DNA from: Anthopleura xanthogrammica
Taxonomy: Eukaryota > Cnidaria > Anthozoa > Actiniaria > Actiniidae
Reading direction: 5' to 3'
Assembly: GCA_964019055.1 (NCBI GenBank)
Contig: OZ025209.1
Coordinates: 9,301,741 to 9,365,740 of the forward strand
Length of the DNA: 64,000 nt
Positions within the stretch are counted from its first letter, which is position 1; each line of letters opens with the position of its first letter. Position numbers and translations under genes: made by a program. The notes under the pieces are model-generated. The model was not told the DNA's origin. It saw nothing but the letters and a program-made list of their open reading frames with translations, and searched no databases. Positions 1 through 11,587 of this stretch are shown piece after piece.

Positions 1-2542
1 GAAATAATTTCTACCAGGGTACTCTCGGGAGTAAACCTGAGAAATCTGTTTCAGGCGCTCCCAGTGGCCATAATGGAACTCCTCTGCAAGTTCCATGTGG
101 GCATGTCCATGGTGTTGGGAGGCTCCTGCACGTGACCGACAGTTCCAGGAGATGTTTGGGTAGATAAAGTTAGGGTGTTCTTTGTGTGCAGTTTCAAACC
201 ACTGAGCAGCAAGGTTGAGCATATCAAATATTTTTGCCTAAGAATATAAGAATACAAAGGGTGCAATAATAAAGTTGTTGGTCATCACACATTTTAACAT
301 TTCAGTCCCCTCTGGGTAACACGAAGCACTTTTAACTATAGAGGGGGGAATAAGAAAAATATTTTTTGAATGATCCTTCTGATATTGATAAAAGTTTTGT
401 TAAAAACTATCCCATCCCCCACCAGGTGGGGGGGGGGGGGGAGGGGGTACTTAGAAGCATTTTGTATGGGGATGTTCCACCCAGACTCATGACCCCTTAC
501 CCTTTCATGTATCAAATTTCATCAAAAAGGTACCCCTTGAATAAAAAATACCTTTTGTACCCCTTTTATATACCTTTAAAGAAAAGCCAAGCCCACTTTT
601 CAAACTGGTCTTAAATGCATGGGAACTGATTAAGAAACAACAAACAATACCAATGAATGGCATTTACACTATAATTTATGCAAGAGTATTTAAAGCACCA
701 CAAGATCAGAATCCAGCCTCTTTCAGCAAGTAGGACGGGAAGTCAGGGAAATAACTGGGGCCATCATAATAGACTGATGTTAGCAGTCTTTCTTTTAATT
801 TTAGAAAGTAGATTGAAACACTTGTTTTACCTCAGTGACATTACTTGGTGAATGCTCTTTAAAGACAATCATTGAATGATGAGCATCATACTTTGCAACA
901 TTGGAGGCTGTTAGAGCAGAATCATTTTCCAAGCGTCCAAAGGTATCTGAAAATGAAAATCATTTTTTAGTGCTAAACATTCTGGTTGTACGTAGAGCAG
1001 ATCTTGTGAGAATGTGAAAACTATACTTGTAACATATCACTGGGATTAGATGAAATGCAACAAGAGAAAACCATTTCACTGTAACAGATCACTGGGATTA
1101 GATGAAATGCAACAAGAGAAAACCATTTCACTGTAACAGATCACTGGGATTAGATGGAATACACCAACAGAAAACCATTTCACTGTAACAGATCACTGGG
1201 ATAAGATGGAATACAGTACACCAACAGAAAACCATTTCACTGTAATAGATCACTGGGATTAGATGGAATACACCAACAGAAAACCATTTCACTGTAATAG
1301 ATCACTGGGATTAGATGGAATACACCAACAGAAAACCATTTCACTGTAACAGATCACTGGGATTAGATGAAATACACCAACAGAAAACCATTTCAATGTC
1401 AAGCATAAGACTGGGATCAATGAACTGCTCTAAAACTACAGAAATTTACCATATATTTCAGTATGAAAGTTGAATGGAGTTTACAAAATGCAGACATACA
1501 CATTAACATTATTGAAACATGTAGTGAATACCTATTGCTGTAAACTTGTAAGGTTGACAGAAGTCACAATCTGCAACAGGCATATCACATACAGATGTCG
1601 TTCGCTTTAAGTCTTCTTTGTATCGAGTACAAAATGGCTTGCAACTTCTTGCTGCATTGAAACAAGTCTGGTTGCATGCCCAACGATCAAATATACGAAC
1701 TGCAAACAAATGAAACATTAGTTCTCCATCAGTGTGGATCCAAGAACGTAATTACAAATGAAGTAGGGGTTTAAAATGTCTTTTTAAGTGTATTAATTTA
1801 TAGTCTATATTCTTCTCACATCTGGTTCCTTGGGGCTGACCCACTTGATTGAAGGTTTTTTTTTACTTCTTCATTCCCTTCCCCTCCCCCCAAATAAAAC
1901 TTTTAAGTCAACATACTTAACTCCAATTCAATCTGTGAGTTGGCTATGCACTGACTAGCTTAGTTGATGGCGTTGCCCCGGTAATACTAGTATATTCAAC
2001 TTGGTTCCTTCCCACCCCTTGAAATCCCCAATCCCAGTCTGAGTATTAAGTGTATAAAATTTTGTATGTAGTACGGCTTAACCAGAAGCTACTTGATCAT
2101 TCATTCTCATTTTCATCTGCAAGGTCGATGTGTGCTGATCATGACTGGGCATGACCTTGCTTGGCCTTGCTTGGCCGGCGTTGCTTGGTCTTGCCTGCTC
2201 TAACAAATAAAATTATTTTTTATTTTTTATTTTTTTGCTTGGCCTTGCTTCAATAAGAGCATCTTATCGTGGAGCAATTATGTGCTTTTCCTTACCGACT
2301 GTTTGTTGCTTTGCTCTCTGTATCGCAGGTTCAGGGCCAACGTCGTCTTCCCTGTGAAACCATTTGCCCAGTTTCTCTTCCAATTCCGCTGGGGTTTTCA
2401 TGTATCCGGTGGCTGAAGTAACGCGAAAAATACGATGAAACGCAGCCCAAGAGTTTAGATCCAAGGTTTTGCAAGATTTATATAATTCCGCTAGCTCTAT
2501 GACATTCTTGATAGTAATTTTAGAAGCTGATTTGTGCGCCAT
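1..2542 (-). CDS. HIT/GalT-like superfamily protein, 5' four exons (partial)
   Basis: Spliced minus-strand gene read from ATG at 2542: exons 2542-2296, 1699-1532, 946-831 and 237-1. All junctions have GT donors and AG acceptors, and phases (1,1,0) keep one open frame of 256 aa to the window edge. The N-terminus has an ELAELYKSCKTLDLNSWAAF helix. The middle has a Cys-rich stretch (RWACNQTCF, CDMPVADCDFC), possibly metal-binding. The last exon has ISWNCRSRAGASQHHGHAHM, whose HxHxH core resembles the histidine triad of GalT/HIT nucleotidyl transferases and hydrolases. Family knowledge: such proteins handle nucleotide-sugar or dinucleotide phosphates through a catalytic His. The substrate cannot be told. 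The gene lies alone, head-outward from the intergenic region at 2543. The exon structure is well supported; the family call is moderate. Confidence 0.6.
415..612. repeat. Truncated copy of poly-G/GTACCCCTTTT foldback element
   Basis: A run of 14 G at 428-441 leads into GTACTT, then GGGGATGTTCCACCC, ACCCCTTACCCTTT, and repeated GTACCCCTT blocks. The same order occurs in the complete element at 28941-29233, so this is a diverged copy lacking a clear right inverted end. It lies in the intron between exons 3 and 4 of the HIT/GalT-like gene. Confidence 0.6.
1038..1398. repeat. 52-bp minisatellite, about 7 copies
   Basis: Units beginning CACTGGGATTAGATG recur at 1038, 1090, 1142, 1194, 1251, 1303 and 1355. 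The spacing is 52 bp except for one 57 bp unit with a 5 bp insertion (AGTAC). The array is intronic in the HIT/GalT-like gene, between exons 2 and 3. Units differ by a few substitutions, so the array is moderately old. Confidence 0.9.
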
Positions 2543-2866
2543 TTTTAACCAAATACCCCCTTCCTAAGGATAGATGGGATACCTCTATACTAGCATAAAA
2601 GAGAGAGGACTGAGAATGACCTTTGAGTCGTTGTGTACCGGTACTTCGTGTCAGATTACTCTCAGCGGTAGAAAGTTTCCAGTCGTTTGGTAGTTAATAA
2701 AACTTTAATCAATCACATCAGATCAATAATTTACACAATATTATTAGAATTTTGAGTAAATTTATGCCCAATTTCTCGATTTACGAGCGAAAGTACAGAG
2801 AATGTATGTGACTCTTGTCTGAGTCACGGCAAGGGGCCATATATCCCTAGTATCCCGGCCTATGCA

Positions 2867-3006
2867 ATCGATGACAACCGATGATCGGAAAACCAATCGA
2901 TCAATCAATAATAATCGATTATAGTTAATCGATTGATATCGATTGATATTTAGCAATCGATGATCAATCGATAGTCACACAAACTTGTGCCAAAAATCGA
3001 TTATGA
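2867..3006. repeat. ATCGAT-rich block
   Basis: Eight ATCGAT palindromes occur in about 140 bp, mixed with ATTGAT and ATGATC variants. It lies 325 bp upstream of the minus-strand start codon at 2542. It may be a degenerate tandem repeat or a cluster of palindromic binding sites; sequence alone does not decide. Confidence 0.5.
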
Positions 3007-3518
3007 TCGAAAGTACTGAATCCAAAACTGAGGTGAAGTAGATGCAGTAAGGGGCTACCATGAGTGCTTCTTTCGAGCTGAAGTGGGAGATGTTTTCGTA
3101 CGGCCAAAGCGAGGTATGCGGCAATGCATCCTAGGTTGTTGATGCTGATTTGGCAAAAGAACTTAGTAATTCTCGCCTATTAAGGCATTTTAAAAGGGTT
3201 TTATTCAAATTTGTATTTGTTTTTGATTTTAAAAGCAAACCAAGAGTCATAGGAGCTTTTTTTTTTACTTTTTTCTAAAGAAGAACTCGCAAAAGTGACT
3301 GTATAAATGGGACGTACTGTAAGATAAGTGTATGATTGAGATTTCAGTACTCAGTTCTAGAATCTTCTTCTATCATTAGACTTTTTTATTAGTTTTTATT
3401 TTTTCGTATTTTAACCTATATAATATTTTTATTTTTATATAAAAGTCGATTTTACATTTAGCATATGTTATGCGCGATTGATCATTTTTATGAATATCGC
3501 GCAGTATAAGTGATTAAA

Positions 3519-3532
3519 TATTATTATTATTA

Positions 3533-3581
<49 letters not shown>
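3519..3581. repeat. (ATT)n microsatellite
   Basis: Near-perfect ATT trinucleotide run with one GTT interruption. It explains the poly-isoleucine reading frame on the minus strand, which is not a gene. Confidence 0.95.
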
Positions 3582-3582
<1 letters not shown>

Positions 3583-4152
3583 GTGCCCAGTCTCCGCGCG
3601 CTATTCAAAATGGCGGCCAAATTTTCAAAATTTACGACATAATATCTCCGAAACAAGAACGGTGACCCCCATTTTTCTTTCTCTTAAAAACAAGCTAATA
3701 TAAAGATCTACAATATATGTCAAAATGAAAAAAATGACATTTCATGGGAAAGAATGATAGCTAATTTTAAAAAAAAACGCCTCTTCACAACATCGAAGCT
3801 CGCGAATTTTGATGGCGACGCGCGATTTCAAATCTTCATAAATTTTGTGTGGGACCATTTTTAATTTTTTTCATTTATTCATGTCATAAATAGGCATATA
3901 TAACATAATGAAAAATTTCATCAAATTAGAACGCTTTTTTCATCCTTAGTTTAATGTTCTAGTAAACTCGGAAAGGTGTGAGAAAACGCGCGCTGTTTTC
4001 TTCGAAGTATTTCATTTTCCTCGAGTTGTAGCACAAAAATGAAGTCGGTGACCCCCATTTTTTATTTTATTTTTGGTACTCCAATATGATAAAGTAACTT
4101 TGTGCTAAGTTTCATAAAATTGACATTACAGCTTCAATTGCCCGCGAACGTC

Positions 4153-4276
4153 CTTAAGAAAAAATGGTAATCCATCGAGTTGATTTTTCATGGCATACAT
4201 ACATACATACATACATACCTACCTACACACATACATACATACATACATACATACATACATACATACATACATACAT

Positions 4277-4309
<33 letters not shown>

Positions 4310-4632
4310 TACATACATACATACATACACACATACATACATACATACATACATACATACATACATACATACATACATAATATAATAATATATATATATA
4401 TATATCATTATTACCACTATGCACAGGGTTCCCGCGCGCTTTGCTTACTCACAAATGCACAGAAAAAAATCACAATAATGTAGTCAAATATGAATCAAGA
4501 AGTATTTTTTCTTATTTTTACGAAAAATACGTTTAATCGGCGTTATGCCGCGTCACACAATTGTCACGTTTTTAGCACTATATATACTATTTATGGGAGC
4601 TCCGCTTTTAGGCAGTGCCTAATTCTATATAT
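4153..4632 (+). repeat. Dispersed repeat, copy A, with internal (ATAC)n and (TA)n
   Basis: Shared borders with copy B (minus strand, 12173 down to 8971) define this unit. It starts CTTAAGAAAAA and GGTAATCCATCGAG, has an (ATAC)n tract at 4194-4378 and (TA)n at about 4380-4406, then GCACAGGGTTCCCGCG, and ends near AGGCAGTGCCTAA. No coding potential is seen. Family unknown; no target duplication found. Confidence 0.75.
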
Positions 4633-6584
4633 TATGGATATACCCCTTCAGTTGGCTTGATCATGAGTTTGGGTTACTAATTTGCAGCGCGCTGGATATA
4701 AAGCTTAAGCTTAGATCATAACACAACCGGGTCAAAAGAAAAATTATACCGTAGATAGTTTAGGTTCTATATGTGGCAAAGGTGCTTTAAAATTCTTTCT
4801 TCTTTCAGAGCACAGTGGAGCTGAAACTTCAAACACTCTTCGATTCTGAAGGATCTATTTAACGAAACCTCCTGCTCTACTCGCTTCGCTGACTTGAACA
4901 CAATGATCAAGGTGCGAAGAAAATTGATAATATACTTGCTTTCGCAATGCACTGTGGGATACTATTCATTCCTTCTCTGAGTTGCACTTATTCCCAACCT
5001 GGGGGTCAAAACAAAAGAACTGCCTTCTCTTGAGGATTGATGTCTTTTGGGATGTCAATATTTTTCATTTTTTTGTCCCTCAGGTTACGAATTAGTGCAA
5101 GGCCTTCGGTTTGGAACTAAATTGTATTTCTTGAATGGAAAAGAAAATCAAAACATTCCTTGCTCACTCTCTCTAGGATATTAGATCTTAGCATGCTGCG
5201 GGCTTATTTTCCAACAGGATGTTCAGCATTGTTTAAAATATGTAGTTTTTGATTAAATTTCCGTTGGCTTATCTTGACGCACGCGCACAAGCAAGCGCGC
5301 TAAAAATGGTATAATTAATATTAATTGAGCAATTATTAGCTTCTTCAAAGATCGAGTAAAATATAGTTACTGTGCTAAAAATAAACTAACTAAAATCACC
5401 AGCCTTGGCCGGCTTTTGCTGTGCAAATTAGTCAGCCGATTCTATGGCTTTTTGACGAAATTCTATTAAATACAAAGCCGGCTCGACAACTAGAACTAAA
5501 AAAGCCCTCGAAAGGAATACTGATAAATGCTGTCGGGAATAGACTAGCCAAACTGCGTCAATACTACTGATGAAAGGATGGTTTACTAATCATATATAGA
5601 TCAAGTGAAATACTGTATTCATATGTTTTGCCATTAGCAAACTTTGCTGACGCTCCAAGCGCTGGAAGCGGTATAGGCCTAGGCTGAATAGGGTAGGAAA
5701 AACAGCAGTGAAGACTCGGTCCAATGTTATGGGTCATTATTTAAGTTTACTATCTAATTTAAAAAAAACTTACTATATCATGTAAAAATAACCGGCGGCA
5801 CTGGCCAAACTTTGCATATACATACGATATGTCAGTATAACTAGTAGTGAAGAAAGCCAAGAGTGTAAATAAAACCATTTTTTTGAAAATTACCATAATC
5901 GTTAATAATTTGTCCCTTCTCTTCTGAAATAAATTTGGCGACTGTTTACTTTTCCTAAAAAGCTCTTTCAGGAACATCTAGTTTGCATGGAAACAACGTG
6001 AATTAGTTCAGTTTGACAGACAGGCCAGTGCAACGGGAAAACTCAAAAAAGCCATCAGTTGAATCCTCTCTATGACTTCAATGACTATTTAAAAGAGGAA
6101 AATTGTATATAATTGTACTAATCTTGATATTATTCGTTGCTGATCATGAGTTCCTATCTAAAGTGAATGGACATTTTGTCACAATATTTTGAACATTACA
6201 GTTTTCTCAATGTTCTTCATTAAGTTACAGAGCAGTAGCAGCTGTATTTTCACGTTATTATTTGTCTTTATTTCCTCAACTATAAGCTATTCAACACTTT
6301 TAATTGTACACCTCACTTCAAAAAACAAATTCGCTACTATTGTCTATACGTGAGCAGCCAATTATGAGCAGGAAGATGACAATCAAATGGTTTTCCTGTT
6401 AAAACATCGCCAAAGCCTCAATCAACATGTCAATCACATCTTTGGATTTCCCTTAGAGAAAGAAAAGAAATAACGAGTCGTTGTGTACTTTTGACTAAAA
6501 GTGAAATTTGAAAAAGTAGGCTTTTAAAAAGTTTTGTTTGAAGGTACTACAGTCGAATCCTTGCTCATTGGATCGTGTCAAACC
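4633..6584. other. Intergenic, no gene recognised
   Basis: AT-rich sequence between copy A of the dispersed repeat and the first GPCR. It has only short reading frames without domain signals. The promoter and any 5'UTR exon of the GPCR must lie here, but no convincing core element can be named. Confidence 0.5.
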
Positions 6585-7625
6585 ATGAGCCTGCCGCCAT
6601 TCCAAAACTTTTCGGCTACCAATGTAACTGGTGAAGAAAGTTCGGAGAGCAATATGTTGAGTCTAAACTCAACCATGGGAGTTTTTTTCCTGATTTTCTA
6701 CATTTCAGTATCTTTGATATCCCTTGTTGGTAATTCTCTCGTATTGTTGATTTGCTACAAAAGTCTACGAAGGAAGCAAAGCAGCGGCTCTACAAGAGAG
6801 CACTTTTTTAGTCTTTATATCGCTAATTTGGCATTTTCAGATTTGGTCTTCACAATATTGACTTTTTTCGATGCTCTGTACGCTATGCAAGGAGAATGGA
6901 GGACGGGGAACTTTACTTGCAAAGTTCAAGGATTTCTTGTTGAGACCTGTTACACAGCATCGATTCTGACCCTAGTTGCAATCAGCCGAGAACGCGTCAC
7001 CACTGTCTCCAGAACAGAGGTGAATTCACGTGCACAGAAAGGAAAAGAACGAAAAATTGTAACAATAATTCTATGGACTGTATCAATCTTTGTTTGCTCT
7101 CCACTTCTTTATGCTTATTCTACTTTCTTTAACATTAAAGACGGTATTTGGCAATGCCGGAACATGACCTGGGGAGATACAGGCAGACAAGTTTATTATA
7201 GCATTGCAGCTCTACCACTATTTATTTTCCCGCTCTTTTTCATGACCTACACACATGTTCGAATCAACAAGGTTTTGAAATCTCAAGTTGCGCCGAGCGA
7301 GCACATGCTTCAAGCAATACGTTCAAGGCAGAGGAAAGCAAGTAGAATGCTTGGGATGGTAACACTTCTCTTCTTCGCACTCTGGTCTCCGTTCATCCTT
7401 CTCAGAACACTTCGATATTTTTCCTGGTATAAAGGCTTAAATCTTTGGAAACTTTCCCAGCTTTTGGTTATAGCTTCCTCAGCAACAAACCCGTTTGTTT
7501 ACTGTTTTTACAGCACACAGTTTAGAAGCTATTTCAAGACTTTTTTGACGTGCAGATGTAGGAGATTTGTTTCTGGGGCTACCTCGGATGGAACCACAAC
7601 AATCTCAAACTCTGTTGTTAATTAA
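6585..7625 (+). CDS. Rhodopsin-like (class A) GPCR, orphan, paralog 1
   Basis: Intronless 346-aa seven-transmembrane receptor; the frame opens upstream but the first ATG is 6585. Residues from that ATG: N-glycosylation sites NFS and NVT in the N-terminus; TM1 VGNSLV (N50); TM2 LAFSD (D86); Cys112 before TM3 pairing with Cys191 in loop 2; ERV at 136-138 in the DRY position; TM6 LWSPF (W267, P269); TM7 NPFVY at 302-306; then a CRCRR segment that may be palmitoylated. Loop 2 carries WGDTGRQVYYS, nearly shared with paralog 3. The pattern is that of peptide-type receptors, but the ligand is unknown. AATAAA about 250 bp downstream fits a poly(A) signal. The other two paralogs follow on the same strand. 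Confidence 0.93.
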   Translation: MSLPPFQNFSATNVTGEESSESNMLSLNSTMGVFFLIFYISVSLISLVGNSLVLLICYKSLRRKQSSGSTREHFFSLYIANLAFSDLVFTILTFFDALYAMQGEWRTGNFTCKVQGFLVETCYTASILTLVAISRERVTTVSRTEVNSRAQKGKERKIVTIILWTVSIFVCSPLLYAYSTFFNIKDGIWQCRNMTWGDTGRQVYYSIAALPLFIFPLFFMTYTHVRINKVLKSQVAPSEHMLQAIRSRQRKASRMLGMVTLLFFALWSPFILLRTLRYFSWYKGLNLWKLSQLLVIASSATNPFVYCFYSTQFRSYFKTFLTCRCRRFVSGATSDGTTTISNSVVN

Positions 7626-8520
7626 AAATTGATTAAAACGGAAGAGATTAAATTAAATTAGACCGAGGAAATCAATCAAAAGTAGGAACTACGCTTTTCA
7701 TCGTTTTAATCAATTCCTTGTAGCTGATAATATTTGTTTACATGGCTACAAAACTAACGTAACCTAGAAGTGAGAACATTGGATATACTAACCACGAAAA
7801 AGTCATTATTTCATTTGAACACCTTTGTTTCAAATATATAAAATTGTGGTTATGTGTAAATGAATTGTATTAAATAAAGTAAAGACTTTGTTTGAGCAAT
7901 TCAAAGGCGGGTTTCTTTTTCGTTTTTTTTTTCTTGAGATGAAGTCTCATGGGACAGAAAACCAAAAAAGAAAAACAAGATGAAGTTGCATTGTATTGAC
8001 TAAAACAAAAAATATTAAGATCAAATGGCAGATTTGATAACTAAATAAGCAACGGTTCAGTTGCACCTAAAAAGTAAAGCTTTAAAATCATTAAAAGTTG
8101 GTTCCAAGCTAGGCATAGAAACAAAGTGAGTTTGAAGTTGACAATGAGAAAACACTTGGAAAAGAATATTTACTTTAGAAAGAACCTAGATTAAAACAAG
8201 GAAAATTAATTTTTTAGTATCAAGTCGGATCCAAACCGGAATATCACATTTTCCTTAACGATCCGTGAAAACTAGCTTGTGACAAACAAATATTTACATC
8301 TTTAACTACATGAGTAGGCAAAAAACGAAAAGAAGATAATATAAGCCGAGCTTTGTTCAAATAAGGTTTCTTTTGTCTAGTAAAATTTCTCAGTTTGTCT
8401 GGCTCGCAAAGTGTTTTTTAATCAATTTTTTAATTAAAATGCTTTTTCGACAATTTCATTTAATCCCAACTTTTTTAATTACACCGACAGAGCTTTTCTG
8501 TAATGAGTCGTAGCTTATTT
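7626..8520. other. 3' flank of GPCR 1, no gene recognised
   Basis: AT-rich. AATAAA near 7873-7880 probably ends the GPCR 1 transcript. From about 8534 a fragment with AGGGGCGTAGCGAG and a run of G begins, typical of interspersed repeats, with no clear right border. Confidence 0.45.
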
Positions 8521-9554
8521 CAGTCCTCCTCCCAGGGGCGTAGCGAGGACCAAGGTTCTGGGGGGGGGCACCTCCGCCAAAAATCGCCGAAGCAAAATAA
8601 AAAACAAAAAAAACCGCGATATTTACGACGAAATAGGGAATAAAACTTTCTCTACAAAAAGTGGGGGCGCCAAGTACAAAAAAAGAGGCCAAAATAATAA
8701 AAAAGGGGAAAAAACAAACAATTACCTATTTACTAAAACTTTGGGGGGCACCATTAACTCACCCTGGCCAGTGTCATCAAATAGCATTTGATTGAAATAT
8801 AAAAATTATTGACTGTTGAATAAAAGCTTGTAGGAACGGATTTACCGAGGGCACTAGGACAACCGAAATAGTTATATAGTTATATATATATATATAAGAA
8901 TTTTGTTCTTGTAGCTTCGTTCTTGAACTGTTCATGAACGAAGCTTCAATTACTGGCCGATATAGCCAATTAATATATAGATTTAGGCACTGCCTAAAAG
9001 CGGAGCTCCCATAAATAGTATATATAGTGCTAAAAACGTGACAATGGTGTGACGCAGCATAACGCTGGTTATAGCGTTACCACTTCTTTTGATGTTTCCA
9101 GAACCCAGAAGGAAAAACTAAAAGAAAAACCATTATTTTAAGCCTTCAAAAGCATTAGAAAACTTTTCAATTCGAAGAATAATAATTATTTGTAGAACAT
9201 ATGAATACATGAATACATGTATAGAACAAAGGATTTTATTCAGCAAATCTTAAGTTTTTTAGGTGGAAAGTGAACTACACTGAAAATTGTCGAAAAATAT
9301 TATAAGCTTAAGCTTGCATTCAATTGAACTTCACATATAACAAGAGACATATTCATTAATACAAGATAATAATTTTCTTTGTTAGTAAGTTGGTCTTTGA
9401 AAAGTTTTTTCAGATTTATTCTTAAGGGGGGATTGACATATTTCTCAAGGCCGTTGCTAAGAAAAATTCTAAAATTAGTTTGCCAAGTAATATTAAGAAT
9501 TGGTGTTTGAAATTTTGACAATATGATAGTTATTGACATAACGTCATAAATTGA

Positions 9555-9586
9555 TGACGTCATTATATGACGTCATCATGACGTCA
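9555..9586. promoter_or_regulatory. Three TGACGTCA (CRE-like) palindromes
   Basis: Perfect TGACGTCA at 9555-9562, 9568-9575 and 9579-9586, close to the left end of the TTAA transposon. This octamer is the consensus for CREB/ATF bZIP factors. Function here is unproven; subterminal repeats may instead bind transposase. Confidence 0.4.
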
Positions 9587-10072
9587 TAGAAACAGAAAAA
9601 TCCTATAATTTATAAAGGCTTTGAACTAATTACGAACTTTTTTACATATTTTAAATCTAAGAGATGTGGAAAATGTGGCTAAGGATGGATTTTTGATGTT
9701 GTTGAAAAATAGATTTTTTATGAATTTTTTTCTTCTTTACAAACCCTGTTTCAATCCATAATATTGTTGTCATTCAATATTTTTAAAAATCCATCCTTAG
9801 CTTTGAAGAAAATACTTTTTCGAATCTTTTGAAGCGGAAAAATCTGCATAATTTTTTAACATCGTAAAAATTATAGAATTTTCCTGAAAACGGAAGTGAA
9901 ACTTCAAAAATTTATATTTTTTTGCCAATGGGTTTCCTGTGTTTTGCGCCTTTTCCTGGGGCGAGAAATGTGTTCTGGAAAAAAGAACAGCAGCGAACTG
10001 AACTTGGAGAATCGTTTTGGAAGCATAATGTGTGAAATTTGGGAAGAATATATCGTAATTCGCTTATTACAA

Positions 10073-10429
10073 CTACAAACAAGAACAAGAGAGGTCAGAT
10101 TCCATCCTTAACATCGTGTTTATGAACCACCAGCATCGCCAACTCGATCTAAAACATGCGGTATTTGCCGTGTTTGGAGTAGGTTCGTTTTCCGAAGATA
10201 CGACATAATCTTCTGAAATAACAATAACTTTAGGAGAAATTGCGTCTTCCTCGATGTCTTCCTCCACATTTACTAAATTATCTGTTTGGGTTTCGATACT
10301 TTTGGATGCTATACGCGGAAACAAGAAGTCGACTTGGCATCCAACACTAGGGTTTGTTATTGTTTTCCAGCGATTACCACTGGCTGTTTCAGCACGTTTT
10401 CGGACCTTGGAGACTTTTTTCCCTTCCAT
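10073..10429 (-). pseudogene. Transposon-borne ORF remnant, acidic, CQVD/ETQTD motifs
   Basis: A reading frame of about 118 codons from ATG at 10429 inside the TTAA element. It opens with a basic stretch (GKKVSKVRKR), then VGCQVDFLFP and SIETQTDNLV, then an acidic EEDIEED segment. CQTD-like motifs occur in linker regions of THAP-type transposon proteins, which would fit a Kolobok origin, but no THAP Cys/His residues are present. It may be a first exon or a decayed fragment. Function is not assignable. Confidence 0.35.
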
Positions 10430-11547
10430 GTTTTGTTTAAGTATTTGTTGACAAATAAAATTACATCGTACAATACAAAAAAACACCAGAAAAACCCTCG
10501 TGAAAATACGCTCGTAAGACTTACAGTCGTAAAAGTGAAAAACGCGAGCGCGCGCGCGGCGACCGGAAGTAAAAATTTAATATCTAGAACCTTCTCTTAG
10601 CAACGGCGCTGCTTAGCAACGTAATATGTCAATCCCCCCTTAACTTTATTATCGAGCGAAATATCTTACAAAAACATAAGCTTATCCATAAAAAAAACCC
10701 AAGCTCATCATTTTTGCGATTGTGTAATAATAATAGCTGGAAAAGCCCGATAAATAGCGAATATTTGGTGTAATATGTATTCCTTTTTTATTTTTCATTC
10801 AACATTAAAATAAATTATCTATAAAAATGTCAAAATTTCCATATGATTATGAAATATGGAATCTTGTTTTGACATCAGAATTCCTCGCGTGAGGCTCGCT
10901 GGCCGTCAAATATATTTTTTCAAAGAACTAAGTCTTTTTACTAAGTCTTAGCCTTTTTTCTTGAATTGGGATCAAAAACAAAAATTCAAAGCTTCAAATA
11001 TCGCTTTTTTGGTTCACAAGTATTGAAGAAAAAGATGATAAAAATGTAAAATGCAGTAAAAACGACAAACTATCCAAGTTTTTCTGACAATGTTTGCCAA
11101 AGCAACGTCCTTGGCTTGTCTCGACTGGTCTGAGAGTTTCTCCAGCTAGTTTACACATTTTTTGTCGTTTTTTTACGAAATATTAGTTAACATTAATGAA
11201 TTTACCTTCTATGAAGTGTTTTCTACGGAACTGAAATATTATTCTTGCAGTATAATCAGGTTTTTCTGGTCTACAGGCCACTTTTTCTCTCACTGAAGTT
11301 TCAGTCACGAAACTTCATCGTAAGATTAAGATTCTTCCCTCGCTAAATCTTCTTTAGCAAGTCGCTAAAGTCGAAAAATTGTTTTTGTTCACTTTAAGAC
11401 AGACATGACTTCGATTAAACGTATTTTTCGTATTGCAAAAATAAGAAAAAATACTTCTTGATTCATCTTTGACTACATTATTGTGATTTTTTCGGTGCAT
11501 TTGTGAGTAAGCAAAGCGCGCGGGAACCCTGTGCATAGTGGTAATAA

Positions 11548-11584
<37 letters not shown>

Positions 11585-11587
<3 letters not shown>

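Larger units (their letters stand above)
9422..10643. mobile_element. TTAA-flanked DNA transposon, non-autonomous (Kolobok/piggyBac-type)
   Basis: Element 9426-10639 is bordered on both sides by TTAA. Its termini are inverted: GGGGGGATTGACATAT on the left and its complement on the right, with a further inverted CCGTTGCTAAGA block just inside each end. TTAA duplication is typical of piggyBac and Kolobok superfamilies; the purine start (GG) favours Kolobok, but this is inference. It contains a minus-strand ORF remnant and three TGACGTCA palindromes. No transposase catalytic domain was seen, so it is probably a deletion derivative. It is nested in copy B of the dispersed repeat. Confidence 0.8.

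Noticed and set aside
1038..1398. Regularly spaced repeats suggestive of a CRISPR array
   Set aside because: The 52-bp units are contiguous with no unique spacers, and the setting is a eukaryotic intron.
3060..3111. Short exon-like stretch MSASFELKWEMFSYGQ followed by GTATGC
   Set aside because: A plausible first exon, but no downstream plus-strand exon could be linked before the next repeat, so support is insufficient.
4164..4483. Ile-His-Thr-Tyr repeat frames
   Set aside because: Products of the (ATAC)n microsatellite within the dispersed repeat.
10254..10600. Plus-strand frames across the TTAA element
   Set aside because: They oppose the acidic minus-strand frame and lack any motif.
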